Assembly (NCBI GenBank): GCA_050942745.1
Contig: JBMNNX010000326.1
Span: 1 to 6,628 of the forward strand
Direction: 5' to 3'
DNA from: UBA10939 sp050942745
GTDB lineage: Bacteria > Myxococcota > Myxococcia > Myxococcales > UBA5297
DNA length: 6,628 nt
In this document: in pieces, positions 1-5,578 of the stretch
Numbering within the stretch: position 1 is the first letter of the stretch
Layout of the letters: the number at the start of each line of letters is the position of its first letter
The notes under the pieces: model-generated
Seen by the model: the letters and a program-made list of their open reading frames with translations, nothing else
Database searches by the model: none
What the model was told of the DNA's origin: nothing
Made by a program: the position numbers and the translations under genes

Positions 1-117
1 CTCGCGCAGGTACTCGCTCTGCCGCACCCGGGTGCGGCTCGACAGCCCCTTGAGAGCCTGCAGCTTGGAGCGGGGGATCCGGAACACCAAGGAAATCAGC
101 CGCTTCGACTCGCTCAT
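1..117 (-). CDS. Ribbon-helix-helix DNA-binding protein, N-terminal part (partial)
   Basis: The 39 visible codons run off the left edge of the window. The protein begins MSESKRLISLVFRIP and continues with SKLQALKGLSSRTRVRQSEY. This follows the ribbon-helix-helix (MetJ/Arc/CopG) layout: a beta strand of alternating residues at about 8-14 ending in Pro15, a first helix at about 16-26, a short turn, and a second helix starting with Ser34-Glu35. RHH proteins bind DNA as dimers through the paired strands, and many are antitoxins or autorepressors. The ATG at 117 is preceded by GGGAG five bases upstream, which supports this start. The 76 bp before it carry short repeats that could be its own operator. 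The C-terminal part and any partner gene (for example a toxin) lie outside the window, so the specific role cannot be decided. Family call is fairly sure; function is unknown. Confidence 0.72.
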   Translation of the reverse strand, partial: MSESKRLISLVFRIPRSKLQALKGLSSRTRVRQSEYLRE

Positions 118-131
118 GTGCGCTCCCGTGT

Positions 132-176
132 CGATGTCCTACATCTACACACAAGCTCGCACAAGGTGAGACATCG
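132..176 (-). promoter_or_regulatory. Candidate operator/promoter of the RHH gene
   Basis: The segment has a perfect 7-bp inverted repeat, CGATGTC at 132-138 and GACATCG at 170-176. Between the arms, CACAAG occurs twice in direct orientation at 150-155 and 160-165, exactly 10 bp (about one helical turn) apart. RHH repressors commonly bind tandem short sites spaced about one turn in front of their own gene, so autoregulation is a reasonable inference. On the minus strand the repeats overlap a weak -35-like TTGTGC with TAGGAC 17 bp downstream. The promoter match is poor and should be treated as tentative. Confidence 0.3.
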
Positions 177-179
177 GTC

Positions 180-203
180 AAAAAAACAGCAGCTACTCGA
201 GCA
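180..203 (-). terminator. Possible weak terminator after the beta-barrel gene
   Basis: Just past the stop codon at 193-195, the minus strand carries a run of seven T (positions 186-180). Such a run is uncommon in DNA this GC-rich. The sequence just before it can form only a short stem with one G-U pair and a UCGA loop (about 192-203). A typical intrinsic terminator would have a longer stem, so this call rests mainly on the T run and its position. Confidence 0.27.
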
Positions 204-804
204 GGTACGAACGCCCCTGAAGTCCGACCGTCGCGTCGACTCCGAAGCGCCGCCCGGCGCCCAGAGCGAAGCTCGCCCCGACCTCCCCATACAGACCAAA
301 TATCGGCGACAGATCGCACATGACGCCGAACGCCGCCCGAGCGCCCCCGGCTTTGATCGGCCGCAACATCCCCATCAGATCGAAGGCGGCGAAGGTCTTC
401 CACTCGTCGCGGCCGAAGTAGTTGCGATAACCGAAGAACAGAGCTTCGCCGACGGCTGGAGTGAGTCGAATCAGTCGGAACTTGAGCGCGAGCTCGTTGC
501 CCTCGCGCCCGATAGCGGCGGTCAACCCCAGGTCGAGCACCGCGCCCACGTCGTCGAAGGTCTCGGTCGGCCTGCAGGTGAGGCAGTTGGCGGATTCGGT
601 GGTCGCGAACTCGGCTCCCGCTCCCGCGAGGAGGCCGAGGCTGCCCGAATGCTCTAGCGAAACCTCCGGCTGCTGCGCCAAGGCCATCGCGGGAACGAGC
701 AGCGCAGCGGCGGCAACCAGGCGAGCGAGCGCGCCGACTCGGTTCTGGCAAAGCGGTCCGGCGCGGGCGCCGCCCCAGGGTGGGAGGCCTCGTGTTGGAT
801 TCAT
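193..804 (-). CDS. Exported protein, probable small outer-membrane beta-barrel
   Basis: From the ATG at 804 this encodes 203 residues. A signal peptide is visible: an Arg-containing n-region, a hydrophobic core at about 28-41 (LVAAAALLVPAM), and an Ala-Leu-Ala cleavage motif, so the mature protein probably starts at Gln44. The mature part of about 160 residues alternates polar and non-polar residues in repeated strands, for example at 86-98, 104-113, 135-144, 157-163 and 169-181. Turns are rich in Gly, Asp and Arg, as in 8-stranded outer-membrane barrels. It ends YLLE rather than in the usual terminal Phe. A Cys-x-x-Cys pair (Cys74, Cys77) sits in the first long loop. The frame stays open upstream to a GTG at 849, but that adds a long Arg/Cys-rich leader unlike a signal peptide and has no ribosome site. 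The ATG at 804 also lacks a clear one, so the start is uncertain. The gene lies 242 bp downstream of the large surface-protein gene on the same strand. Specific function is not recognised; a periplasmic beta-rich protein is the alternative. Confidence 0.75.
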   Translation of the reverse strand: MNPTRGLPPWGGARAGPLCQNRVGALARLVAAAALLVPAMALAQQPEVSLEHSGSLGLLAGAGAEFATTESANCLTCRPTETFDDVGAVLDLGLTAAIGREGNELALKFRLIRLTPAVGEALFFGYRNYFGRDEWKTFAAFDLMGMLRPIKAGGARAAFGVMCDLSPIFGLYGEVGASFALGAGRRFGVDATVGLQGRSYLLE

Positions 805-1046
805 CGCATCACGGCACGAACGACGTGGGGTTGGTTGGCGGCAGCCCACAGCCGGGAAGGACCGTTTTTCAGTCTGAAAATGGCCCTTGTCAGCGTCAGG
901 CCGTCGGCACGGGTTGTCTTTCAGCCTGAAAATGGCCGCAACGCCCTCCTCGCGTTCGGGCGACGCTCTTTTTCACCCGAAAATCGCCCTCGGCGGCCCC
1001 CCGGAAGCGGACGAGGGCGCCACGGCTGAAACGTCCTCGATCCGGC
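805..1046. other. Intergenic region between two envelope genes, carrying three palindromic repeats
   Basis: No credible gene is seen in these 242 bp. Open frames that cross it on either strand have no family features and continue antisense into flanking genes. It contains the three repeat units described separately. The part nearest the beta-barrel gene (805-861) should hold that gene's leader and perhaps its promoter, but no convincing -35/-10 pair was found. No clear intrinsic terminator follows the large gene's stop codon at 1047. Confidence 0.6.
864..988. repeat. Three palindromic repeat units at 51-52 bp spacing
   Basis: Unit 1 (864-885) has a perfect palindromic core, TTTTCAG-T-CTGAAAA (866-880), followed by TGGCC. 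Unit 2 (916-937) matches unit 1 at 20 of 22 positions, with core TTTCAG-C-CTGAAA (919-931), and is also followed by TGGCC. Unit 3 (about 967-988) is degenerate: TTTTTCACCCGAAAA, then TCGCC, with one base missing at the centre. The GAAAA half-sites start at 876, 928 and 979, giving spacings of 52 and 51 bp. The sequences between units are unrelated. The spacing is not a multiple of three, so this is not a coding repeat. Candidates are a multi-site operator, a REP-like extragenic element, or a vestigial array. The repeat itself is directly visible; its role is unknown. Confidence 0.8.
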
Positions 1047-3833
1047 TTATGCTCCGCGTTCCGCTCTCTGGCGGCGGCGCAGCGCCAGCGGCAGGAGCGC
1101 GAGCGAAAGCAGGCCCGCCAGACCGCCGCCGGCCGCGCTGCATCCCGTGGCAGGAGCGACCGCGTCGCCCTCCCCCTGCGCCGCGGGCCCATTGGCCGGG
1201 CGAGACGCCAAATCCTCGAAGCCCCATCGCGCGCCACCGACGTTGCCCGCCTCGTCCATCACCTGGACCTCGAGCCCGCCGCCCGCCTCGACCGCCGCGA
1301 GGTCGATCTCGCGGGCGGGGCCGAACTCGGACAGCTCATCGCCGCCGAGTCGATAGGCAAACCGCAGCGACTCCGGCGCGCTGACGGCGTCGCGGGCGTG
1401 CACGAGAAGCCTGTTCGACGCCCGGTCGGCCTCGAAGGCGACGGTCGGCTCGTCCCAGTCGACCAGGAAGGTCAGCGCCTCGGGCGTCGGATCGATCATC
1501 TGGGCGTCGCCGGCCACGCGCGCGCGCACCTCGATCACGTGCTTGCCGGGAAGGATGAACGCGGGGTGCGAGACCTCGAGCGTCGGGCCGTCGAACCACG
1601 TCGACCACAGCCCGCCGTTGACGCGCCAGGCGTACTCCATCGGTCGCGACTCGCCCGGGCGATCCTCCGCCGAAACTTCGATGGTCGCCCGCGGCCAGGG
1701 CAGCGCGCGTCCGGGCTCGAGGAACATCTGCTCCTTCGTCGGCACCTGCGTCTCGACGAGCCGGGCCACGGTGGTCGGGCCCCAGCTCTGCACCTGCGTG
1801 GCGATGCCCAGGGTCGCGAAGGCGCCGAGGTAGTGGAAGTCATCGCTGGTGCCGATGCGATTGATCCCCTTGAGCTCCTTCACGTTGATCCGGAAGCCGT
1901 TCATGTCGGGGATGGCCACCGGCTGCAGCAGCGTCGCGATGACCGGCTCGGCCATGCCGAGGACCATCGGGACGAGCTGCGCGAGCGCCTGAGGATCCTC
2001 GGCGAGGATCTCGGAGTTGTCCGGCACGTCGGTGCGGATGGTGATCATCTCCTTCAGATCGCCGAGCGCCGGCAGGATGGTCATCGGCGAGCCTTCGATG
2101 ATGAGCGACAGCGGCACCTTCACGTCCGCGCCCAGCGTAAACAGCCGCACCTGGCGCCCATCGATGAACGCGTAGAAGTCGATGCGCACGTCGGTCAGCT
2201 CCGCGGTCAGGAGCGGCTTGATCGGCTTCTTGGTCACCGGGTCGAACGTGCCCTCGCCGATGTGAATCCTCGGAGCGCCGAGCGGCCGGAGCACGACCAT
2301 CATCGGCGCGTCGGTCGTCTCGCTGCCGGCCACGACGCCGAGCGACGGCAGGAAGGTCTTGAACAGCCCGGTGGTCAGCGGCGCGGCCTGCGCGGTGGTG
2401 AGGGTGATGCACGCCAGGCCCGAGCGGTGCGCCTCCCACATCGCGTAGTTGAGGAAGTGCTCGGAGACCGCGAGCCCGGCGTGGTGGTCGGACGGGCCTT
2501 CGGTGGCGAGGTTCGGGCTCGGCGCGTTGGTGTCGGTCGGCGCCGGCCAGGCCGGGACGCAGGCGGAGACGGTGTTGCTCTTGACCCCGGCCATCATCCC
2601 CACCTGGAAGCCGGTGTTGACGGCGATCTCCCCACCGCCGGCAGCCGCGAAGGTCTCCATCTTCACGGCCGGATCGGCGCCAAACGGCGCGAGGAGCGCG
2701 CCGAGGTTGATGTACTGCTCGAGCCCGAGAAGCTGCGGGACGCACGCGCCGCCGCGGTTGGCCGAGCTCACGCAGATGCGCGCTTCGTCCTCGCAGGTGC
2801 TGCCGCCATCCGGGCAGTCGCAGAAGCTGTCGATGCCCTGGTTCGGGCAACGCGCCACCAGCGGATCGCTCGGGTTGCACTTGCGGCAGCGCTGGCCGGC
2901 GATGGCGCTGGCCACCACCTTCTGGAGCTCCGGCTTGACGAAGCTGTCGATGATCAGGCCCTTGACGAGCCCGATGTTCAGGAAGCTGCAGGCGTAGTCG
3001 CACCACTCGGAGCCGGTGACCGGCTCGACCTCGCCGCAGGGAATCGGCGGGTCGTCGCCGGTCTTGCAGCCGCGGATCTCGATGTCATCGACCTCGACCG
3101 CGTCGAGCCCTCCGAGGAACTGGTCGGGCTTGGTCGGATCCGGCGGGGCGAGGTCGAAGGTGAGCTGCCCGTCCCAGTTCCGGTCGAGCGCGAAGCTGAC
3201 CTTGGCCGAGAGGGTCTCGTTGTCTCTCTCACCGCGGCCGGACGAGTAGTAGTTGGCAAAGCAGCCGAGGGGCCTATTGACGAAGGGACACAGCCCCGCG
3301 TTGTCGACCGAGGTGATGAAGAGGCTCGTCTCCTCGCGGGTGTCCGGGTCCTTGACCATGTCGATGCGCAGGTCGGCCTCGACCGCGAGCTTGTCGGGCG
3401 ACTCGGGGGAGAGCTGCACGCGCTCGATGGTCAGAACGAGCGGACAGGGCGAGTCCTCCCAGGTGCACTGCTGGTCCATGAAGCCGGCGCTGCCCGGTCC
3501 CGCGCGGCCGTTGTCGCAGAGATGAAGGTCACCGCCGGAGCCCGGGAAGCCGCCCATCGTCGTGCAGGGCAGCTCGAACGAGATCTCGATGTGCGCGGGG
3601 TTGTCCGGGCTCACCCGCGCGCCGGGCACCATCGAGGCGATAAGGTGCACCCAGTTGGTGTTGAGGTACTCGAAGCCCTCGGCCGAGATGCGCGCGACCG
3701 CCGTGTTCTGCTTCTTCACCCCCGAGAAGCCGTTGGGGATGGGCTCGACCACACCGCCACAGCTACTCGGGGAACCGGCGCACGCCACCGCAACTGCCGC
3801 CAACACAACTGTCAAGACACGAGATGCCCGCAT
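1047..3833 (-). CDS. Surface-anchored BPI/LBP-like (two-barrel TULIP) protein with Ig-like domains and MYXO-CTERM tail
   Basis: The ATG at 3833 (928 residues) is chosen because AAGGG lies five bases upstream and a signal peptide (MRASRVLTVVLAAVAVACAG) follows at once; the frame is open to 3920. Residues about 36-315 resemble the N-terminal barrel of animal BPI: VARISAEGFEYLN is close to BPI's early 'VVRISQKGLDYAS', and a long amphipathic helix at 285-313 closes the barrel. A cysteine-rich insert follows (314-366, eight Cys). Residues about 370-682 resemble the second barrel: GLAVSEHFLNYAMWEAHRSG matches BPI's 'GLSDYFFNTAG' start, and LTTGLFKTFLP (486-496) and the closing strand at 646-672 have counterparts. 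BPI/LBP/CETP proteins hold lipids or lipopolysaccharide in such tubes, so lipid or LPS binding at the cell surface is inferred. Two Ig-like (Y_Y_Y-type) domains follow at about 712-792 and 794-870. The end has Gly897-Cys898, a hydrophobic stretch at 903-917 and Arg-rich 919-923, the MYXO-CTERM pattern, which in Myxococcus sends proteins to the surface through type II secretion. Gene and anchor are sure; the TULIP assignment rests on by-eye similarity and needs a profile or structure check. Confidence 0.85.
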   Translation of the reverse strand: MRASRVLTVVLAAVAVACAGSPSSCGGVVEPIPNGFSGVKKQNTAVARISAEGFEYLNTNWVHLIASMVPGARVSPDNPAHIEISFELPCTTMGGFPGSGGDLHLCDNGRAGPGSAGFMDQQCTWEDSPCPLVLTIERVQLSPESPDKLAVEADLRIDMVKDPDTREETSLFITSVDNAGLCPFVNRPLGCFANYYSSGRGERDNETLSAKVSFALDRNWDGQLTFDLAPPDPTKPDQFLGGLDAVEVDDIEIRGCKTGDDPPIPCGEVEPVTGSEWCDYACSFLNIGLVKGLIIDSFVKPELQKVVASAIAGQRCRKCNPSDPLVARCPNQGIDSFCDCPDGGSTCEDEARICVSSANRGGACVPQLLGLEQYINLGALLAPFGADPAVKMETFAAAGGGEIAVNTGFQVGMMAGVKSNTVSACVPAWPAPTDTNAPSPNLATEGPSDHHAGLAVSEHFLNYAMWEAHRSGLACITLTTAQAAPLTTGLFKTFLPSLGVVAGSETTDAPMMVVLRPLGAPRIHIGEGTFDPVTKKPIKPLLTAELTDVRIDFYAFIDGRQVRLFTLGADVKVPLSLIIEGSPMTILPALGDLKEMITIRTDVPDNSEILAEDPQALAQLVPMVLGMAEPVIATLLQPVAIPDMNGFRINVKELKGINRIGTSDDFHYLGAFATLGIATQVQSWGPTTVARLVETQVPTKEQMFLEPGRALPWPRATIEVSAEDRPGESRPMEYAWRVNGGLWSTWFDGPTLEVSHPAFILPGKHVIEVRARVAGDAQMIDPTPEALTFLVDWDEPTVAFEADRASNRLLVHARDAVSAPESLRFAYRLGGDELSEFGPAREIDLAAVEAGGGLEVQVMDEAGNVGGARWGFEDLASRPANGPAAQGEGDAVAPATGCSAAGGGLAGLLSLALLPLALRRRQRAERGA

Positions 3834-3960
3834 GAGAACCCTTTCTGCGACAGGCCGAACAAGAGCGGGAATCTTACGGCAGGCGGCCCGGTCGCTCCAA
3901 GCGTGTTGAGGAGGCAACAATGGGCGCCTCCGGGGAGCCTCGAGCCCTGCGGCGCCCTGG
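3834..3960 (-). promoter_or_regulatory. Candidate promoter and leader of the TULIP-like gene
   Basis: On the minus strand a -35-like TTGGAG (3900-3895) and a -10-like TAAGAT (3876-3871) are separated by 18 bp. This would give a leader of about 30 bases before the ATG at 3833, and the ribosome site AAGGG sits in that leader. The -10 matches the consensus at four of six bases and the -35 at three of six, so the promoter is plausible but unproven. The same 127-bp gap also contains the hairpin after the upstream gene. Confidence 0.3.
3922..3957 (-). terminator. Terminator-like hairpin after the helical-protein gene
   Basis: Read on the minus strand, GGGCGCC (3957-3951) pairs perfectly with GGCGCCC (3928-3922) around a 22-base loop that can fold further on itself. 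It begins three bases after the stop codon at 3961-3963. Only a weak T-containing stretch (ATTGTTG) follows, so it could stop transcription, protect the transcript end, or be incidental. Its position between the stop codon and the next gene's candidate promoter favours a terminator. Confidence 0.33.
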
Positions 3961-5187
3961 TCAGAACGCCATCGCCGACGAGAGCAGCTCGCGGAGCAGC
4001 TCGAGCTCGAAGTCGAGCTCGGCGCCGTTGAGCTTGCTCAGGTCGCGCTTTCGGGCCTTGCGCAGCCAGGCATCGAGCGAGGGGTGGCGCCCGTAGAGAT
4101 CTTGGGCGACGTGGTGCGCCTCGGCGAGCAGGGCCGCGGCCCGGGGCGAGCGCTCCTTTCGCGCCGCCTCTGCCTGCTCGAGCTTCACCCCACAGGCGGC
4201 GAACACCAGCCTGTCATGCTCGACGAGGCAGGCGCGTTGATTGATGATCGAGAGGCCCTCGGTGAAGCGCGCGAACTGCGCGAGCGCGTCGGCGACCGCG
4301 CTCCGCTCGACGCCGGGAGCCGAAGCGAAGCGGTGGAGCAGCGAGCGAAACTCGACGATGCGCCGCTTGTCCTGGGCGCGCAGGACGGTGTAGGACGACG
4401 AGCGCCCGAAGGCGTCGAGGTTCTTGGCGAGCCCGGCGACGAGCTCGTCGATGGCCGCCCCGGAGGCCTCGTTGAAGCGGGCGCGGCTGACGGCCAGCAG
4501 CCTCGCCAGATCGATGACCGCGCGGCGCGAGGCGATGGCGTCGCGCACCTCGTCGGCCCAGCCAGGAACGATCTCCGCGCGCGAGGCCGAGGTGAAGGCG
4601 AGAGCGGTCATATAGATGAGATCGCCCACTGCGCTGCGAAACTTGCCGCGAAACTCCTGGATGTCGGCGAGCAGGTTCCACCGGTCGGAGACGACCTGGG
4701 GGTTGCGGATGCGCTCGCCGAGGTTCGAGATCTCGGTGACGAGGGCGTTGGCGACGACGCGGATGTGATGACAAGCCTCCTCGCGGCGCCGCTGCAGCAG
4801 CGCCTGCGCGGGGTTGTCGCCCGAGGCGTCCTCGAGCGCTTCATCGATCAGATCGGCGATACCGCCGCTCGCCTCGGCGGGGAAATGCTTCTGGATGGTG
4901 GCCAGCAGCCGGTTGACTTCGAGCACCGTGTTGCGGATGACCGGCGCGACCTGCTCCCACAACGACAGGTCGGGGCAGCCCGTCTCGGCCATGTCTTCGT
5001 AGCGCCCCAGCCCGATTTCGCCCAAGCTGTCCATCGTCTCGAACGCCGCTTCGTAGACGCGCAGCAGCTTGGCGCCGAAGGCCTTGTCGGATATCGAGTC
5101 GGCCATTTCCCGAAGCCGGGCGAGCTGCGCGCGCGACGGGGCGGAGCCAGAGTTGCCGGAGGGATGGGAGCGCTTGCTCTCGGACAT
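3961..5187 (-). CDS. Uncharacterised all-helical cytoplasmic protein (408 residues)
   Basis: I do not recognise this family. The ATG at 5187 is preceded by two purine-rich AAGG stretches within 15 bases and gives MSESKRSHPSGNSG. The frame stays open up to 5406, but the added residues are low-complexity and Arg-rich and cover the candidate promoter. There is no signal peptide and no membrane segment. After a Ser/Gly-rich polar start (1-18), nearly the whole protein has helix-forming, amphipathic patterns: about 19-55, 76-101, 107-119, 126-160, 166-199, 210-260, 272-316, 338-364 and 383-405. Cysteines occur only singly (71, 139, 320, 332), and no catalytic motif, nucleotide-binding loop or metal-binding cluster is visible. 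The C-terminus (about 376-402) is highly charged, with a basic KARKRD stretch then an acidic Leu-rich helix. This looks like a helical-bundle scaffold or adaptor, but that is only a description of shape. A hairpin follows the stop codon, so it may be transcribed alone. Confidence 0.83.
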   Translation of the reverse strand: MSESKRSHPSGNSGSAPSRAQLARLREMADSISDKAFGAKLLRVYEAAFETMDSLGEIGLGRYEDMAETGCPDLSLWEQVAPVIRNTVLEVNRLLATIQKHFPAEASGGIADLIDEALEDASGDNPAQALLQRRREEACHHIRVVANALVTEISNLGERIRNPQVVSDRWNLLADIQEFRGKFRSAVGDLIYMTALAFTSASRAEIVPGWADEVRDAIASRRAVIDLARLLAVSRARFNEASGAAIDELVAGLAKNLDAFGRSSSYTVLRAQDKRRIVEFRSLLHRFASAPGVERSAVADALAQFARFTEGLSIINQRACLVEHDRLVFAACGVKLEQAEAARKERSPRAAALLAEAHHVAQDLYGRHPSLDAWLRKARKRDLSKLNGAELDFELELLRELLSSAMAF

Positions 5188-5224
5188 GCGCCTTCGCCTT
5201 CTGGAGGAGTAACCGAAGTGGCCT

Positions 5225-5253
5225 ATTGTCGATTGTTCGGTCCTCTGGCTCAA
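5225..5253 (-). promoter_or_regulatory. Candidate sigma-70-type promoter of the helical-protein gene
   Basis: Read on the minus strand, TTGAGC (5253-5248) and GACAAT (5230-5225) are separated by exactly 17 bp. Each matches four of six bases of the housekeeping -35 and -10 consensus. The predicted transcript start, near 5218, gives a leader of about 30 bases containing the AAGG ribosome-site candidates before the ATG at 5187. This is the best promoter match in the window. Confidence 0.42.
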
Positions 5254-5524
5254 GTTAGCATCCTGATGGCCTGCAACAGGGGCTGTCGCCAGCTCGCGAG
5301 GAGTACACGCCAGATGACCGACCTCACGACGGCCAGGCTTGAGCCCGACCTGGGAAAGGTGCGGCCGCTGCGCCGGCTGCCCGGCGCCTCGCGTTTTAGG
5401 TTCCACCCGCTCGCAGGGCCAGCGATGGCCCGAGCCTAAGAAGCTGGGGGCGACCGGTTCACGCCTCGTCGGTCAGGGAGAGCGCTTTGCGAGCCTTCGG
5501 GTAGCACAAGGCCCCGGGAGCAGA

Positions 5525-5539
5525 TCACCTCGGCGGTGA
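5525..5539 (+). promoter_or_regulatory. Small inverted repeat upstream of the hydrolase gene
   Basis: TCACC-TCGGC-GGTGA is a perfect 5-bp inverted repeat with a 5-base centre, located 39 bases before the hydrolase ATG. Its position suits an operator or a leader hairpin near the ribosome site. No clear plus-strand -35/-10 pair was found next to it. Five-bp arms are common by chance, so this is a weak call. Confidence 0.2.
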
Positions 5540-5578
5540 CGGCCGCACCAAAATGGCTTCGGCAGCGTGGGAGGCGAC

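Larger units (their letters stand above)
5188..5578. other. Divergent intergenic region (391 bp) rich in small perfect hairpins
   Basis: This gap lies between the divergent starts at 5187 (minus) and 5579 (plus). No convincing gene is present. Besides the promoter and inverted repeat listed separately, it holds GCGCCGG-CTGC-CCGGCGC (5370-5387), GGGCCA-GCGA-TGGCCC (5416-5431, a GNRA-type tetraloop), CCAGG/CCTGG (5333-5353) and GACCG/CGGTC (5452-5474). Together these could be a structured leader for the plus-strand hydrolase or an unannotated small RNA. GC-rich DNA also produces such stems by chance. No tRNA fold or recognised riboswitch core was found. Confidence 0.5.

Noticed and set aside
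118..657. Plus-strand open frame starting next to the RHH gene
   Set aside because: It is mostly antisense to the exported barrel gene. The product is polar and low in hydrophobic patterning, and no clear ribosome site was seen.
864..988. CRISPR array
   Set aside because: Repeat and spacer lengths (about 22-24 and 28 bp) fall near the lower limit of real arrays. However, only three copies are present, they differ from one another, each is a self-palindrome, and no cas gene is in the window.
1398..4031. A very long open frame (877 codons) on the plus strand opposite the BPI-like gene
   Set aside because: It is antisense to a gene with a signal peptide, ribosome site, domain pattern and anchor. 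Its own product is an Arg/Gly/Val/Asp-rich string without domains, typical of the open antisense frame in GC-rich coding DNA.
1..5187. Shared MSESKR start of the RHH protein and the helical protein
   Set aside because: The match is six residues long with different codon choices and no similarity after it, so it is probably coincidental.
5188..5406. N-terminal extension of the helical protein up to 5406
   Set aside because: The extension is low-complexity, has no good ribosome site, and would cover the best promoter candidate in the window. The ATG at 5187 has purine-rich ribosome-site candidates.
5451..5480. tRNA-like T-loop (GGTTC) in the divergent region
   Set aside because: No acceptor stem, anticodon arm or D arm could be placed around it.
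5548..5558. Possible fourth copy of the palindromic repeat (AAAATGGC) upstream of the hydrolase
   Set aside because: Only the AAAATGGC tail matches. The TTTTCAG arm and the palindrome are absent, so it is probably chance.
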